Counted from the stretch's first letter, positions 26,680 to 38,572 are shown. The stretch is 64,000 nt of DNA from Lysobacter sp. HDW10 (GCF_011300685.1 NZ_CP049864.1:248001-312000), one strand, 5' to 3'. Notes: generated from the letters alone by a model not told the origin. A program made the numbers and translations.

Positions 26680-27624
26680 TTATCCATGTGTTAGGTCGCT
26701 GCCGCGCTGCGCCTGCAAGAACGGTGTCGGGTTCACATAGGCACCGTTTTTCCAGACTTCCAGATGCACATGGACGCCTGTGGAACGCCCCGTAGAGCCT
26801 GCTTTCGCGACTTCTTGGCCCTTTCGGACCAGGTCACCCACTTGCTTGCTGAGCGCAGAATTATGCGCGTAGCGGGTCACGTAGCCATTGCCATGGTCGA
26901 CCTCGATGACATTGCCATAGCCGGTGCGGACCCCTGCGAAGCTGACCACGCCGTCGGCGACGGCAAAGACCGAGTCGCCATAATCTGCGCTGAAATCGAT
27001 GCCCTTATGGAACTGCCCACCGGCACCGAACGGATCGGCGCGGAGGCCAAAGCTCGAGGTGATGATAGGGCTATCAGTCGGTGAACGGGATGGCAGGAAG
27101 CGGCTCGCGCTCATGTTGGCACTGAGCAGGTTCTGCAACACCTCAAGTTGTGCGCCCGTGCTTTGCAGCTGCGCTTGCGTGTTGTTCAGGCTTTGATTGA
27201 AAACCGCTGGCGGAATATCAAACGCCGGACCACCACCACCGGTACCGACCGGTTGATCAAAATTGAACTCACCGCCTTGAAGGCCGCTGGTCTCTACAAG
27301 ACGTTTGCCGAGCGCATTCAGACGCGTGGCCTGGGCTTGCATCTCCGCCAAACGCGCAGACATCGCGTTCAATTCGCGCTGTGCATTCTTTCGTGTGAGC
27401 TCAATTTGCTGCGACTGCTGGGATTGCAGGCTGCGCAATTTCAGGACTTCGCCCTGTTGCATGCTGAATTGAACGGCAAAGCCGGTCAGTAGACCCATGC
27501 CGAGCAATGCGCCGCCGGCCCATAAGGGACGTTGCGAAATGACCTTGGCGGCTTGTTGCACCTTCGGCATAACGAAGGTTTCTGTAAAGTAGTTGAATTG
27601 CTTTTGGATGCGCGATGTCTTCAC
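26680..27624 (-). CDS. M23 (LytM) family peptidoglycan endopeptidase, membrane-anchored
   Basis: A 314-residue protein with a cytoplasmic basic start, one membrane helix (about residues 37-55), a coiled-coil region (about residues 60-110) and a C-terminal LytM domain. The zinc ligands are visible in HKGIDFS and in HVHLEV (HxH). Such enzymes cut cross-links of peptidoglycan in the periplasm. I set the start to GTG at 27624, with AGGA five bases upstream; the much longer frame to 27885 would run through dciA. The two genes are head to head and overlap by 10 bases at their starts. Neighbouring secA and lpxC are the usual context. Confidence 0.88.
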   Translation of the reverse strand: MKTSRIQKQFNYFTETFVMPKVQQAAKVISQRPLWAGGALLGMGLLTGFAVQFSMQQGEVLKLRSLQSQQSQQIELTRKNAQRELNAMSARLAEMQAQATRLNALGKRLVETSGLQGGEFNFDQPVGTGGGGPAFDIPPAVFNQSLNNTQAQLQSTGAQLEVLQNLLSANMSASRFLPSRSPTDSPIITSSFGLRADPFGAGGQFHKGIDFSADYGDSVFAVADGVVSFAGVRTGYGNVIEVDHGNGYVTRYAHNSALSKQVGDLVRKGQEVAKAGSTGRSTGVHVHLEVWKNGAYVNPTPFLQAQRGSDLTHG

Positions 27625-28085
27625 GAAATTCCTTTGGTTCGGGTTCGCCCCCCCGTCGTACGCGCAAACCGCCGCGTAACGTGGTGGACGTGGCCATGCA
27701 ATCGGCGCTGGCAGACCCGCTTCGCCGCGCCGCTTGGCTCGGCAAGGTCGGGCTGCAGCTTTCGACTGCATTGCCCCGCGAGCTGGTCGCGCATGCGCGA
27801 TTTGCCAATATCGAAGGGCGGACCTTGGTGTATTTGGTGGATGGGCCGGTTTGGGCGAATCGCTTGCGGCTTTCGGCGGAGCCAATCATTGCTTCTGCCC
27901 GTTCCGTCGGGCTGGATGTTGAGGCACTCAAGGTGCGGGTGGCACGCAATCCGTTTCCGTTGCCCCCCTCTGTCGGCAACCGAGCGCAACCGCCGGTCCC
28001 TGCGACAGAACGAACAGCGCTGCGCACTATCCGTCACCTTCTGGCCGACGCACAGAAGCGAGGCCAATCCTCCGACGACAGCTGA
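27615..28085 (+). CDS. dciA: DciA-family (DUF721) replicative helicase loader
   Basis: A 156-residue protein with a basic, disordered N-terminus and a DUF721 core (about residues 25-115: LREL-like helices, then RTLVYLVDGPVWANRLR). In bacteria lacking dnaC, DciA loads the helicase DnaB. Its place between secA and lpxC is typical of Gammaproteobacteria. The ATG at 27615 overlaps the divergent M23 gene start by 10 bases, so each promoter must lie inside the other gene. Confidence 0.82.
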   Translation: MSSRNSFGSGSPPRRTRKPPRNVVDVAMQSALADPLRRAAWLGKVGLQLSTALPRELVAHARFANIEGRTLVYLVDGPVWANRLRLSAEPIIASARSVGLDVEALKVRVARNPFPLPPSVGNRAQPPVPATERTALRTIRHLLADAQKRGQSSDDS

Positions 28086-28214
28086 AAGCCGTTACCGGAG
28101 CCGTGCAATGTTAGCGGCGGCGTGCAGATCGGGTGTTAAAGAAGGCTTAAAGTGTGAACGCCATGTGAAAATCGGCATTCGGAAGCCTGTCGCCAGGCCC
28201 TTGAAGCGCGCGAA

Positions 28215-29135
28215 TTACGCGGTTGCGAGGGCCGGATAAATGCCGGCGACAGTCTCAGGCGCCTGCGCCTGGTCTTCAAAGGTCACGATGTCCCATGCCT
28301 CGGCATCTTCAAGCACGGCGCGAACCAGACGGTTATTCAATGCGTGCCCTGACTTAAAGCCGGTATAGGCACCGAGGACTTGATGACCGGTGAGGTAGAG
28401 ATCACCCACGGCATCCAAGATTTTGTGGCGGACAAATTCGTCTTGGTAACGCAGACCATCGTCATTCAACACGCGGAACTCATCCAACACGATGGCGTTG
28501 TCCATCGAGCCGCCGAGACCCAGATTGCGTTCACGCATGTATTCGAGATCACGCATGAACCCGAAGGTCCGTGCACGACTCACTTCTTGCACGTAGGCAT
28601 CGCTGGAAAACTCAACGCTTGCACGCGATTGCGAGGGCGGAATTGCCGGGTGGTTAAACACCACGGTGAAGTCGAGCTTGAAACCGTCATACGGCGCAAA
28701 TGCGGCGCGCTTGTCGCCTTCAGTCACTTCGACGGCTTTCTTAATACGAATGAATTTCTTGGGTGCGTTTTGCTCGACGATGCCAGCAGACTGCAGCAAG
28801 AAAACAAAAGGACTGGAGGAACCGTCCATGATCGGCACTTCCGGCGCCGAGAGTTCGACATAGACGTTGTCTATGCCAAGGCCCGCCAGTGCGGACAGCA
28901 AATGTTCGACCGTCATGACCCGGGCATCGCCCTTGATCAGACCGGTGCAGAGTGTGGTTTCACCGACCAGTTCGCCATTGGCGGGGATCTCAACCACAGG
29001 ATCCAAATCGACACGGCGAAACACCACGCCGGTATTGACCGGGGCGGGACGCAACGTGAGGTAGACCTTTTCGCCGCCATGCAAACCGACGCCAGTGGCG
29101 CGGATGACATTCTTGAGCGTGCGTTGTGGAATCAT
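28215..29135 (-). CDS. lpxC: UDP-3-O-acyl-N-acetylglucosamine deacetylase LpxC
   Basis: A 306-residue zinc deacetylase, the committed step of lipid A synthesis. The zinc-site histidine is in [13 protein letters not shown] (His78). The second histidine region is [19 protein letters not shown], with the catalytic acid nearby in [10 protein letters not shown]. Length and order are normal. It lies downstream of ftsZ, separated by a hairpin terminator, which is the usual end of the dcw region in Gammaproteobacteria. The gap to dciA (28086-28214) holds no clear signal. Confidence 0.97.
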   Translation of the reverse strand: MIPQRTLKNVIRATGVGLHGGEKVYLTLRPAPVNTGVVFRRVDLDPVVEIPANGELVGETTLCTGLIKGDARVMTVEHLLSALAGLGIDNVYVELSAPEVPIMDGSSSPFVFLLQSAGIVEQNAPKKFIRIKKAVEVTEGDKRAAFAPYDGFKLDFTVVFNHPAIPPSQSRASVEFSSDAYVQEVSRARTFGFMRDLEYMRERNLGLGGSMDNAIVLDEFRVLNDDGLRYQDEFVRHKILDAVGDLYLTGHQVLGAYTGFKSGHALNNRLVRAVLEDAEAWDIVTFEDQAQAPETVAGIYPALATA

Positions 29136-29218
29136 CTGGGGGAATTCACCCTAGGGGGCAGAAATATTAACACCAATGCCTAAATCTGAACCCGTAAAGC
29201 TGAATGTGAGGAAAGCGC

Positions 29219-29252
29219 CAAAACTGGCCGCCAGCCGTGAGGCCGGCGGCCA
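29219..29252 (-). terminator. Terminator or attenuator between ftsZ and lpxC
   Basis: The stem TGGCCGCC/GGCGGCCA (29225-29232 with 29245-29252) extends after one mismatch to a GTGA/TCAC loop. On the minus strand it is followed by GTTTTGG, a short T-run, so termination may be partial and some dcw transcripts could reach lpxC. Confidence 0.65.
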
Positions 29253-29276
29253 AAAGAGAGACACAACTTTTCTAAA

Positions 29277-30527
29277 TCAATCTGCTTGACGGCGCAGGAA
29301 GGCCGGGATGTTCAGGTAGTCGTTCGGTAGATCAGCAATTGCCGGTGCTGCGGCTTCCGTGGTGGCCGAACCGCGCTCACGCAGGCTGCGCGAGATGCTT
29401 TGGGTCGGGTTGTACGGATCTGCAACGTCATCGATCGCCGAGGTCACGAACTGGCCGGTGGTGCCATCGCGCTTGCCTTCGGTTTGACGGACAAGTTCGA
29501 TCTTCGGCATTTGAACGCGCTCACCCTTGCCAGCGGTTTGGTTCGGGCGCGTCGAACGTGCGGTGACCGGATTCAAGCCGGTGGCCACGACCGTTACGCG
29601 GACTTCGTCTTGCATGTCCGGATCGCAGGACGTGCCGATGATGACCGTGGCATCTTCCGATGCGTAGTTTTCGATGGTCGCACCGATTTCGCTGAATTCC
29701 GAAATCGTGAAGTCCGGACCCGCGGTGATGTTGACCAAGATGCCATTGGCACCCGAGAGGTTCACATCGTCCAACAGCGGGTTTTGGATCGCAGCTTCAG
29801 CGGCAGCTTGTGCGCGATCGTCGCCACGTGCCACGCCCGTACCCATCATGGCCAGACCCATTTCGCTCATCACGGTGCGGACGTCTGCGAAGTCGACGTT
29901 GATGACGCCCGGACGAACGATCAGGTCAGCGATACCTTGCACGGCACCTTGCAACACATCGTTGGCGGCGCGGAAGGCTTGCACCATGGTGGCCGAGCGG
30001 CCGAGCACGGTGATCAGTTTTTCATTCGGAATGGTGATCAAGGAATCGACTTGTTGAGCCAATTCTTCAATCCCTTTTTGTGCCGTTTGCATGCGGCGCG
30101 GGCCTTCAAACGGGAACGGCTTCGTCACAACGGCGACGGTGAGAATGCCCATTTCTTTGGCGAGCTGTGCGACCACCGGTGCTGCACCGGTACCGGTACC
30201 ACCACCCATGCCAGCGGTGATGAACACCATGTCTGCACCTTGCAGCGCGTCCATGATGCGTTCGCGATCTTCAAGCGCAGCTTGGCGACCGACTTCCGGA
30301 TTCGCGCCAGCACCCAGGCCCTTGGTGACATTGCTGCCCAATTGCAGGTGGGTTTTGGCACCGATTTTCTTGATGGCTTGTGCGTCCGTGTTGGCGACAA
30401 CGAACTCGACGCCTTCCACTTGATTCGCAACCATGTGCGCGACCGCATTGCCGCCGCCACCACCGACGCCGACAACCTTGATCACCGCATTCGGTGCAAG
30501 CTTTTCAACCAATTCAAAGTTACCCAT
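29277..30527 (-). CDS. ftsZ: Cell division protein FtsZ
   Basis: A 416-residue tubulin-like GTPase that forms the Z ring. The tubulin signature [14 protein letters not shown] is at about residues 109-122. The GTP-binding N-terminal domain and the C-terminal domain are complete, and the conserved tail [14 protein letters not shown] that binds FtsA and ZipA is present. GAGAGGA lies seven bases before the ATG. About 98 bases separate it from ftsA, unlike the overlaps upstream, so it may have an extra promoter there. Confidence 0.98.
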   Translation of the reverse strand: MGNFELVEKLAPNAVIKVVGVGGGGGNAVAHMVANQVEGVEFVVANTDAQAIKKIGAKTHLQLGSNVTKGLGAGANPEVGRQAALEDRERIMDALQGADMVFITAGMGGGTGTGAAPVVAQLAKEMGILTVAVVTKPFPFEGPRRMQTAQKGIEELAQQVDSLITIPNEKLITVLGRSATMVQAFRAANDVLQGAVQGIADLIVRPGVINVDFADVRTVMSEMGLAMMGTGVARGDDRAQAAAEAAIQNPLLDDVNLSGANGILVNITAGPDFTISEFSEIGATIENYASEDATVIIGTSCDPDMQDEVRVTVVATGLNPVTARSTRPNQTAGKGERVQMPKIELVRQTEGKRDGTTGQFVTSAIDDVADPYNPTQSISRSLRERGSATTEAAAPAIADLPNDYLNIPAFLRRQAD

Positions 30528-30625
30528 TGTTGTGTCCTCTCGATTTTTGTTTTGTTGTTTATTGATTTTTGTAATGGAGGTGTTGCGTTTACGCCTTGCC
30601 CTGCCCGCCGCTTTGAATCTGAAAC

Positions 30626-31894
30626 TTAGAACTCACCGCGATACCAATTTTTGAATCGCGTCATCGCCTGAGCGATGGCGCCGGTACCCGCGCTCGCCGG
30701 CAACAAAGAACGACTGCGTCTCGGTGCTTCTGCTTGTGTACCGAGCAACAGCAGACCCACGCCGGTGGCGTGTTCCGGATTGCCGACGACTTCACCGAGG
30801 CCGGCCACCTTTTGCGGAATGCCGATGCGGACCGGCATCTGCAGCATTTCTTCTGCCAGTTCAACCACGCCTTCCATGCGCACAGCACCACCGGTCAACA
30901 CCATGCCGGCGCGCACTTGCGGTTCAAGACCTGCACGGCGCAATTCGGCTTGGACCATTTCAAAGATTTCTTCGTAGCGACCTTGCACGGCTTGCGCCAA
31001 GGCATGACGCGGCATGCGACGCGGCGGGCGATCACCCACGCTCGGCACTTGGATGGTTTCTTCAGCGGTTGCCAACTGTGCCAAGGCGCAGGCATAGCGC
31101 ACCTTGATTTGCTCGGCTTCCGGCGTCGGCGTGCGCAGCATGTGCGCGATGTCATTGGTGACGTGGTCGCCTGCGACGGGGATCGATGCGGTGTGTGCAA
31201 TGGCGCCGTTGATAAAGACAGCGAGATCAGTCGTGCCTGCACCGATGTCGACGAGGGCGACACCCAGCTCGCGTTCGTCGTCAGTCAAGACTGCAGTGGC
31301 GGATGCCAACGAAGACAGCGCGAGATCATCCACGCGCAAACCACCGCGTTGAATGCACTTGGTGATATTGGCAGCGGCCGATTCGGCACAGACGACCAAA
31401 TGCGCATGCACTTCCAATCGCACACCGCTCATACCGACCGGATTGCGGATGCCTTCTTGCGAATCGTCCAACACGTATTCCTGCGGGATGGCGTGCAAGA
31501 TGCGTTGATCGGAAGGAATGGCAACGGCCTTCGCTGCATCCAACACGTTATCCAAATCGACATAGGTGACCTCTGCATCGCGCAGCGGCACGATGCCTTT
31601 GGAGTTGCGGCATTGAATGTGGTTGCCGGTGATCGATGCATGCACACTGCGAATTTCGCAGCCGGCCATGAGCTCAGCTTCTTCCAGTGCGCGTTGAATG
31701 GAGTGCACGGTCGATTCAATGTCGACCACAACGCCGCGCTTCAAACCGCGCGATTCGTGCGTGCCAATACCGATGACGTCAATGGGGTTATGCACACCGA
31801 CATCGCCGGGTGTGTACTCGCCCACCAAGGCGGTGATCTTGGATGTGCCAATGTCCAAACCAACAATGAGGGATTTATCGCCTTTGCGCGTCAT
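30626..31894 (-). CDS. ftsA: Cell division protein FtsA
   Basis: A 422-residue actin-like ATPase that anchors FtsZ to the membrane. The phosphate-1 motif [15 protein letters not shown] and phosphate-2 motif [15 protein letters not shown] are visible, and the C-terminus FKNWYRGEF is the amphipathic membrane-targeting helix. The start was set to the ATG at 31894, which overlaps the ftsQ stop by 4 bases; the longer frame to 31939 was rejected. Confidence 0.97.
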   Translation of the reverse strand: MTRKGDKSLIVGLDIGTSKITALVGEYTPGDVGVHNPIDVIGIGTHESRGLKRGVVVDIESTVHSIQRALEEAELMAGCEIRSVHASITGNHIQCRNSKGIVPLRDAEVTYVDLDNVLDAAKAVAIPSDQRILHAIPQEYVLDDSQEGIRNPVGMSGVRLEVHAHLVVCAESAAANITKCIQRGGLRVDDLALSSLASATAVLTDDERELGVALVDIGAGTTDLAVFINGAIAHTASIPVAGDHVTNDIAHMLRTPTPEAEQIKVRYACALAQLATAEETIQVPSVGDRPPRRMPRHALAQAVQGRYEEIFEMVQAELRRAGLEPQVRAGMVLTGGAVRMEGVVELAEEMLQMPVRIGIPQKVAGLGEVVGNPEHATGVGLLLLGTQAEAPRRSRSLLPASAGTGAIAQAMTRFKNWYRGEF

Positions 31895-32628
31895 GCTTGA
31901 TCCTGTGTGTTTTTCGGGGCTTTCGACTGCGAACCCCAACGCAGTGCGAAACCATTGGTGTAGCGGAGGTCCGCGCGTTCAAGCACGCGGTTCGTTTGTT
32001 CTGCGGTGAGCTTCGGCAGAATGCCGGCGAAGCGCTTGATACGCGATTCGGCGTCATGACGACCCACCACCACTTGCACGCCGCTTTGCAAGGTCAATGA
32101 CCAGCTGCCGCGTGCGTCTGCCGACAAGGCCTGCACGCTGTTACCGGTGGCGGCGAACAAGTCTTGCGACGTTGCATACAAGGCGAGCGCAGCACTGACA
32201 TAACGCGGATCGCCATCCAAGTGCGGCATGCCTTTAGGCAGTGCAATACCCTTCGAGCGCGGGTAGAGCGTGCCGCGCGTTGAGACCAGTTGGTCCTTGC
32301 CCCAGAATGCGAACGGATTGTTTTCGACGATTTGTACTTCGATCACATCCGGCCAGCGCTTACGCACTTCAATGGAATCGATCCACGGCAGTTGTGCGAC
32401 GTCGCGTTGCGTGTCTGCCACACGGATGGCAAAGAACCCTTTCTTAGCGTGCGGTGCGAGCGCACGCTGCAATTCTTGCGCATGGACGCGCGTGACCTGG
32501 CCTTCCACACGCAATGTGCGCAGCGGAAAGCGGCTGCTACCGACTGTGCCGCTCAAAACGAGCAGCAGCGGCAATGCAATCAATCCGATTGCAAGTAAGC
32601 CTACCGTCAGTCGCAGCGGTGCGTTCAA
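31891..32628 (-). CDS. ftsQ: Cell division protein FtsQ
   Basis: A 245-residue bitopic membrane protein: one helix near residues 7-27, then a POTRA domain ([24 protein letters not shown] onward) and the beta domain with [18 protein letters not shown]. It bridges FtsBL and the rest of the divisome. Overlaps of 4 bases on both sides (ddl, ftsA) show translational coupling. Confidence 0.93.
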   Translation of the reverse strand: MNAPLRLTVGLLAIGLIALPLLLVLSGTVGSSRFPLRTLRVEGQVTRVHAQELQRALAPHAKKGFFAIRVADTQRDVAQLPWIDSIEVRKRWPDVIEVQIVENNPFAFWGKDQLVSTRGTLYPRSKGIALPKGMPHLDGDPRYVSAALALYATSQDLFAATGNSVQALSADARGSWSLTLQSGVQVVVGRHDAESRIKRFAGILPKLTAEQTNRVLERADLRYTNGFALRWGSQSKAPKNTQDQA

Positions 32629-33584
32629 GCAGTCGCCTCCGAGCTCAAGGTCATTTCAAGAATTCGCCAGCACAGATTTTCGAAACTGATACCGACTTGT
32701 TGCGCCGCTTTAGGCACCAAGGAGTGACTCGTCATGCCAGGCGCCGTATTGACTTCCAACAGATAGAGCGTGTTGTCTGCGCGGTTGCGCATGACGTCGA
32801 CGCGGCCCCAACCGGTGCAGCCAGCGGCCTTAAACGCTTTAAGTGCTAGTGCACGAATGGCGGCTTCTTCTTCGCCTTCCAAGCCCGGGCAGAGATATTG
32901 GGTGTCGTCTGCAATGTATTTGGCGTGGTAGTCGTACCACTCGCCCTTCGGCACGATGCGAATGGATGGCAATGCCAGATCACCGAGGATACCGACGGTC
33001 AATTCGTCACCCACAACGAGTTGTTCCATCAACATTTCGCCGTCGTATTCTTGCGCCACGCGGATGGCGTCTTCCAAATCTGCTTCTGCCAATACGCGCG
33101 AGACGCCGACGCTTGAACCTTCGCAAGAAGGCTTTACAAAGACCGGTAGTTGCAGCGCTTTTGCCGCGCTGCGCACGTCGTCGCCGCGATTCAAACGCAC
33201 GTAGCGTGGCGTTGAGAGCCCTTCGGCAATCCACACTTGCTTGGTGCGAATTTTGTCCATGGTGAGTGCAGACCCCAACACACCGGGACCGGTATACGGC
33301 ACGCCCAGTGCATCCAACAAGCCTTGCAAGACGCCGTCTTCGCCGCCGCCATGATTGCCGTGCAAGATGTTGAACACGCGATCCACCTTGCCGGTTTGGA
33401 TGGCTTGCACCAAGGCCGGAATGCCATCGACGGCGAAGGCTTTGACGCCTTGCGACACCAAGGCTTCCAACACGTTGGCGCCTGAGTTCAACGACACTTC
33501 ACGTTCGGATGAGGTGCCACCCATCAACACGGCAACTTTGCCGAAATCTGCCGGGTTATGCGTGCGCTGTGCGGGCACGTTCAT
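32625..33584 (-). CDS. ddl: D-alanine--D-alanine ligase
   Basis: A 319-residue ATP-grasp ligase that makes D-Ala-D-Ala for MurF. The N-terminal [17 protein letters not shown], the [17 protein letters not shown] region and the metal-binding [15 protein letters not shown] are all intact. Length and location between murC and ftsQ match the DdlB type of the dcw cluster. Confidence 0.96.
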   Translation of the reverse strand: MNVPAQRTHNPADFGKVAVLMGGTSSEREVSLNSGANVLEALVSQGVKAFAVDGIPALVQAIQTGKVDRVFNILHGNHGGGEDGVLQGLLDALGVPYTGPGVLGSALTMDKIRTKQVWIAEGLSTPRYVRLNRGDDVRSAAKALQLPVFVKPSCEGSSVGVSRVLAEADLEDAIRVAQEYDGEMLMEQLVVGDELTVGILGDLALPSIRIVPKGEWYDYHAKYIADDTQYLCPGLEGEEEAAIRALALKAFKAAGCTGWGRVDVMRNRADNTLYLLEVNTAPGMTSHSLVPKAAQQVGISFENLCWRILEMTLSSEATA

Positions 33585-35041
33585 GCGTTTTGATCTCCTT
33601 CTTCTGCGGCGACGCCGTCGCGCGCAATGTTTTGTGCGGCTGCGCCGATATCACCCGCGCCCATCATCAAGACGAGATCGCCGTCTTGCAGCACGCTGGC
33701 GAGTGCGGCGCGCAAATCGATGGCGCGCTCCACGACAACGGGCTCCACGCGACCGCGTGTACGAATGGCGCGTGCAAGTGATTTGCTGTCTGCGCCAGCA
33801 ATGGGCGCCTCACCGGCCGGATAGACTTCGGTCAACAACAGCGCATCGACTTCCGACAACACCATGGCGAAGTCATCAAACTGATCACGTGTGCGGCTGT
33901 AGCGATGCGGCTGGAATGCAACAACGAGACGTCGATCCGGCCAGCCGCCGCGCGCCGCTTGGAACACAGCCTGCAGTTCTTTCGGGTGATGACCATAGTC
34001 GTCGACCAAAGTGGCTTCGCCGCCGTTTGGCAACTGCAGCGTACCGAGCTCGTTGAAGCGGCGGCCGATGCCTTTGAATTTTTCGAGTGCCGATGCAATC
34101 TTCGCCTGCGAAACACCCAGTTGCCATGCAACCGCCGATGCAGCCAAGGCGTTCTGCACATTGTGTTTGCCGGGCAATGCCAAGGTCACCGGTGTGCAGG
34201 TGCCATCGGGCAAGCACAGTTCGAAATGCATCGATGCGCCCGTTTGGCTGACGTTGGCCGCGCGCACCGCCGCGTCTTTATCGAAGCCATAGGTGACGAC
34301 GTGGCGCAAGGTTTTTTCAGCCAAGGCTGCGACGTTCGCATCGTCGATGCACAACACGGCCAAGCCGTAGAACGGCAGGCGGTGCAAGAATTCTTCGAAG
34401 GCCAAACGCACGTTGGCGAAATCGCCACCGTAGTTTTCAAGATGGTCGGCGTCGATATTCGTGATGACGGCGATCAAGGGGTTCAAGCGCAAGAAGCTGC
34501 CATCGCTTTCGTCAGCCTCTGCCACCAGCCAATGGCTGTCGCCGAGTTTGGCGTTGGCACCGGCGGCGAGCAATTGACCACCGATCACAAAGGTCGGATC
34601 CAAGCCGCCTTCTTGGAGGATGCTCGCCGTCAACGATGTGGTCGTGGTCTTGCCATGCGTACCCGCAATGGCGATACCGCGACGAAAGCGCATCAGCTCG
34701 GCCAACATTTCAGCGCGCGGCACCACGGGGATGCGTTGTGCGCGTGCTTCCATCAATTCGGGATTGTCTTGGCGAATCGCCGAAGACACGACCACGCAAT
34801 CCGCGCCCAAGACGTTGGCCGCGGCATGGCCGAGGAAAAGTTTCGCGCCGGCGTTTTGCAAACGTTGTGTCGCCCGATTTTCGGTTTGGTCTGAACCTGA
34901 GACTTCGTAACCCAAGGTGCAGAGCACTTCGGCAATGCCGCTCATGCCGACACCGCCGATACCGACGAAGTGCACGCGACGGAATTGCTGTGCGAGATCG
35001 CCAGCGTTTTGCAAACGACGTTGGTGAATCGTCGACGTCAT
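33581..35041 (-). CDS. murC: UDP-N-acetylmuramate--L-alanine ligase MurC
   Basis: A 486-residue Mur ligase. The Rossmann-like start [18 protein letters not shown], the P-loop [16 protein letters not shown] near residue 125 and the YGHHPKE motif in the C-terminal domain are characteristic of MurC. It adds L-Ala to UDP-MurNAc in the cytoplasm. It overlaps murG and ddl by 4 bases each. Confidence 0.97.
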   Translation of the reverse strand: MTSTIHQRRLQNAGDLAQQFRRVHFVGIGGVGMSGIAEVLCTLGYEVSGSDQTENRATQRLQNAGAKLFLGHAAANVLGADCVVVSSAIRQDNPELMEARAQRIPVVPRAEMLAELMRFRRGIAIAGTHGKTTTTSLTASILQEGGLDPTFVIGGQLLAAGANAKLGDSHWLVAEADESDGSFLRLNPLIAVITNIDADHLENYGGDFANVRLAFEEFLHRLPFYGLAVLCIDDANVAALAEKTLRHVVTYGFDKDAAVRAANVSQTGASMHFELCLPDGTCTPVTLALPGKHNVQNALAASAVAWQLGVSQAKIASALEKFKGIGRRFNELGTLQLPNGGEATLVDDYGHHPKELQAVFQAARGGWPDRRLVVAFQPHRYSRTRDQFDDFAMVLSEVDALLLTEVYPAGEAPIAGADSKSLARAIRTRGRVEPVVVERAIDLRAALASVLQDGDLVLMMGAGDIGAAAQNIARDGVAAEEGDQNA

Positions 35042-36105
35042 GCGGCAGCCTCCAAAGCAATGTCGGCAACGCGATTGGCCGCATCAGGCCGCGCCAACGT
35101 GCGTGCAGAGAGCGACATACCGAGACGGCGACGTTCGTCGTTGCCGAGGTCGCGCAACACGCCGGTCAAGTTCTCAGCCAGGCTGTCGCCTTGCTTGAGC
35201 AGAACGGCGGCGCCATGGTCAACCAAGAAGAGCGCGTTGCGTGTTTGATGGTCATCGACCGCTTGCGGGAACGGCACCAACACACTGGCAACACCCGCCG
35301 CACACACTTCAGCCAAGGTCAGCGCACCGGCGCGGCACACCAACAAGTCGGCCCAAGCGTAGGCTTGCGCCATATCCGTAATGAAAGGTTCAACGCTTGC
35401 TTCGACGCCCGCAGCGGCATAGGCGGCGCGCGCTTCGTCGGCTTGTCGTTCGCCACATTGATGACGCACTTCGACCTTCAAACCGCTTTTGGCGATCGCA
35501 ACCGGAACGGCTTCATTGAGTGCGCGGGCGCCTTGGCTGCCGCCGAGTACAAGCAAGCGGAGTGTGTGTTCGCCACGATTCAAACGTGTGCTCGGTGCTT
35601 CGATCGTGCTGATGACTTCGCGAACCGGATTGCCCACGACCACTTCGTCTTCGAACGTATCCGGGAAGCCTGTCATCACTACTTTTGCAAAACGTGCGAG
35701 CGTTTTGTTGGTCATGCCTGCGGCGCGATTTTGCTCGTGCACCAACAAGGGAATGCCCAACCACCGCGCTGCAATGCCACCCGGACCTGCGGCATAGCCG
35801 CCAAAGCTGATCACAACGCGCGGGCGATGTGTGGCGAGAATCTTGCGGGCACCAATAATGGCGCGCATCAATTTGAGCGGCATCGTCAACAATGCAGCCA
35901 GGCCTTTGCCCCGCACGCCCTTTACCGGAATCGTGTCGATGGCAATGTCGTTCTGAGGCACCAAGCGCGTTTCCATCGCGTCGCGCGCGCCCATCCAACG
36001 CACTTCCACACCTTGTTCGCGCAAGACGTGCGCAACCGCGAGACCCGGAAAGATATGGCCACCGGTGCCACCTGCCAGAATCATCACTGGGCCTTGCGAT
36101 TTCAT
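35038..36105 (-). CDS. murG: UDP-GlcNAc:lipid I N-acetylglucosaminyltransferase MurG
   Basis: A 355-residue GT28 enzyme that converts lipid I to lipid II at the inner membrane. The N-terminal [14 protein letters not shown] loop, the [12 protein letters not shown] motif and the C-terminal [24 protein letters not shown] donor-binding region are intact. It sits between ftsW and murC with 4-base overlaps. Confidence 0.97.
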   Translation of the reverse strand: MKSQGPVMILAGGTGGHIFPGLAVAHVLREQGVEVRWMGARDAMETRLVPQNDIAIDTIPVKGVRGKGLAALLTMPLKLMRAIIGARKILATHRPRVVISFGGYAAGPGGIAARWLGIPLLVHEQNRAAGMTNKTLARFAKVVMTGFPDTFEDEVVVGNPVREVISTIEAPSTRLNRGEHTLRLLVLGGSQGARALNEAVPVAIAKSGLKVEVRHQCGERQADEARAAYAAAGVEASVEPFITDMAQAYAWADLLVCRAGALTLAEVCAAGVASVLVPFPQAVDDHQTRNALFLVDHGAAVLLKQGDSLAENLTGVLRDLGNDERRRLGMSLSARTLARPDAANRVADIALEAAA

Positions 36106-37484
36106 CGACGGCCCTCCGTTTGCATGACGGGTTCGACGCGTTGCGTGCTGCCAGTCCGTACTTCAGTCTTTTCCGTGCGACGCAGCAGGCTCGCAACGCG
36201 ATCTGCCACGTTGCTGAGCGGCGGCAATGTGTCGCGCAATGGTGTGCGTACGGCCGAATCTGCCGACGGAGACATCACGTCATCTGCGGAAGTGTGTTCG
36301 GGACGCATCACATTGCGTTGGCGTGTCGCTTTATTGAGTTCGAACGAGACACGCAGCAGCAAGCCCATGGCGACGCAACCCACGGTCAGGCTCGAACCAC
36401 CATAAGAAATCAGTGGCAAGGTCAGGCCCTTGGTCGGCAACAAACCGACATTGACGCCCATCGAGACAAAGCTTTGAATCGCAATCCACAAGCCGATGCC
36501 GAAGGCGCAGAAGCCGGAAAAGTAGCGGCCCATGTCGACGCACTTCAAGCCCACCCAGAAGGCACGGCCGACCAGCAAGGCATAGACGCCCATCAAGCAG
36601 CAGGTACCGATGAAACCCAGCTCTTCTGAGATCACCGACATGATGAAGTCGGTATGTGCTTCAGGCAGATAGCTCAACTTTTGCACCGAGCCGCCTAAAC
36701 CCACGCCCCAGAATTCACCGCGACCGATCGCCATCAGTGCATTGGTGAGCTGGTAACCGGACCCTTGCGGATCGCTCCAGGGATCCATGTAAGACGTCAG
36801 GCGGCGCACGCGATACGGCTCGATGATGATCATCAGCGCAGCCGCCGGCAGCAAGACCAACAGCGGAATAATCAAACGCTTCAAGTGAACGCCGCCCAGC
36901 ACCAGCATGCCGGCCGTCAGGGCCATCAGCAAAGCCGTCGAACCGAAGTCTTTTTGCACGACGAGCAAGATCGCGCCGAGGAACAAGGCGACGCCCAATG
37001 CTTTGAACATCGCAGTCCACGTGCCGCCGACTTCATCACGGAAGCGCACCAAGTAACTGGCGAGCCAGACAATCATCAACAACTTTGCCGCTTCAACCGG
37101 TTGAAAACGTGCGGGGCCGAAACCGATCCAACGACGCGCACCTTTCACGGTGATGCCCAAGCCAGGTACCAACACCAGCAACAGCATCACGGCTGCAAGA
37201 ATCGGGAACCAATGGCTATAACGTTCGATGTCTTTGAGCTCGGTACGCATCACCAAGTACGCGCCCGCGATGCCCGCCACCAAGAAGATGAGGTGCTTGA
37301 TCAAAAACGTAAACGGACCGCCGCCGTTGTCGACGGCTTCCGGGAACGACGCCGAACCGACCATCACCGTGCCGAAAGCCAACAACGAAGAAATGCACAG
37401 CAACAACCACGTGTCGTAATGACCGCCAATCGCATCGACGCGCGTGGCTTGGCTCGAGAACGGGCGATGCATCACGGCGGCCAT
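36102..37484 (-). CDS. ftsW: Septal peptidoglycan glycosyltransferase FtsW (SEDS family)
   Basis: A 460-residue polytopic protein with about ten membrane segments. The [14 protein letters not shown] and DFGSTALLM segments and the C-terminal [15 protein letters not shown] are SEDS signatures. It polymerises glycan strands at the septum with FtsI. After the last helix there is a long polar tail of about 75 residues rich in Ser, Thr and Arg, presumably cytoplasmic. The start is ATG at 37484, overlapping the mraY stop by one base. In E. coli murD lies between mraY and ftsW; here it is absent. Confidence 0.96.
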   Translation of the reverse strand: MAAVMHRPFSSQATRVDAIGGHYDTWLLLCISSLLAFGTVMVGSASFPEAVDNGGGPFTFLIKHLIFLVAGIAGAYLVMRTELKDIERYSHWFPILAAVMLLLVLVPGLGITVKGARRWIGFGPARFQPVEAAKLLMIVWLASYLVRFRDEVGGTWTAMFKALGVALFLGAILLVVQKDFGSTALLMALTAGMLVLGGVHLKRLIIPLLVLLPAAALMIIIEPYRVRRLTSYMDPWSDPQGSGYQLTNALMAIGRGEFWGVGLGGSVQKLSYLPEAHTDFIMSVISEELGFIGTCCLMGVYALLVGRAFWVGLKCVDMGRYFSGFCAFGIGLWIAIQSFVSMGVNVGLLPTKGLTLPLISYGGSSLTVGCVAMGLLLRVSFELNKATRQRNVMRPEHTSADDVMSPSADSAVRTPLRDTLPPLSNVADRVASLLRRTEKTEVRTGSTQRVEPVMQTEGRR

Positions 37485-38572
37485 CAGCGCACCTTCAAGG
37501 TCGCGAGACCGATCAAGACGAGCACAACCGAGATGATCCAGAAGCGCACGATCACGCGCGGCTCAGGCCACCCTTTCAGCTCGAAGTGGTGATGGATCGG
37601 CGCCATGCGAAACACACGTTTGCCGGTCAATTTGAATGAAGCGACTTGGATCATCACCGAAAGCGTTTCGATGACGAAGATGCCGCCCATGATGACGAGC
37701 ACCAATTCTTGTCGCACGATGACGGCGATGGTGCCGAGCACGGCGCCCAATGCCAGAGCACCGATGTCGCCCATGAACACCATGGCCGGATACGTGTTGA
37801 ACCACAGGAAGCCCAACCCTGCACCGGCAATCGCGGTGCACACAATCAGTAGCTCACCCGCGCCCGGCACTTGCGGAATTTGCAGGTAACGCGAGAACTC
37901 GGCATGACCGGATGCATAGGCGAAGACACCGAGGCCGCATGCGACGAGCACCGACGGCATGATCGCAAGACCGTCGAGACCGTCGGTCAAGTTCACTGCA
38001 TTCGAGAAACCCACCACCCAGAAATAGGCGATCGCAACGAAGCCAATGCCGGCCAAGGGCAAGGCAAATGATTTGAACAAGGGCACGTACAAAGTGGTTG
38101 CCGCCGGCACACTGGCGAACTTCCACAAGTAGATACCAATCGCCAAACCGAACAAGGATTGCAGCAAATATTTCCAGCGCGACTTCATACCGTTCGGATC
38201 GCGCTTGACGATCTTGATCCAATCGTCCCACCAGCCAATGGCGCCGTAGGCCACCATCGCGAACAACACGATCCAAACGTACTTGTTGCGCAAATCACCC
38301 CACAACAACACCGAGGCCAAGATGGTGAGCAAGATCAACACACCGCCCATCGTTGGCGTACCGGCTTTTGAAAAATGCGATTGCGGGCCGTCGGTACGAA
38401 TCGGCTGACCGCCGCTCTTCAAGCTCGCAAGATAGCGAATGACCATCGGGCCCCACCACAGCGAGAACGCGAGTGAGGTGAGCGCGGCAAGAATGGCGCG
38501 AAAGGTCAGGTAATTGAACAGGCCGAAGTGACGCTGCATCGATTCCAAGTAGCGAAACAGTTCAAGCAGCAT
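37484..38572 (-). CDS. mraY: Phospho-N-acetylmuramoyl-pentapeptide transferase MraY
   Basis: A 362-residue membrane enzyme that links UDP-MurNAc-pentapeptide to undecaprenyl phosphate, forming lipid I. The catalytic regions [16 protein letters not shown] and [13 protein letters not shown] are intact and about ten membrane helices are visible. The start [11 protein letters not shown] at 38572 is typical of the family; the frame to 38617 was rejected as running further into murF. It overlaps murF by 11 bases. Confidence 0.97.
   Translation of the reverse strand: MLLELFRYLESMQRHFGLFNYLTFRAILAALTSLAFSLWWGPMVIRYLASLKSGGQPIRTDGPQSHFSKAGTPTMGGVLILLTILASVLLWGDLRNKYVWIVLFAMVAYGAIGWWDDWIKIVKRDPNGMKSRWKYLLQSLFGLAIGIYLWKFASVPAATTLYVPLFKSFALPLAGIGFVAIAYFWVVGFSNAVNLTDGLDGLAIMPSVLVACGLGVFAYASGHAEFSRYLQIPQVPGAGELLIVCTAIAGAGLGFLWFNTYPAMVFMGDIGALALGAVLGTIAVIVRQELVLVIMGGIFVIETLSVMIQVASFKLTGKRVFRMAPIHHHFELKGWPEPRVIVRFWIISVVLVLIGLATLKVR

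Noticed and set aside
30734-31900. A 388-codon plus-strand open frame
   Set aside because: It is fully antisense to ftsA, with a His/Gln/Asp-rich composition typical of shadow frames.
34636-36405. A 589-codon plus-strand open frame
   Set aside because: It is antisense to murC, murG and ftsW, is rich in Arg, His and Cys, shows no domain, and exists because of the codon bias of the genes on the other strand.
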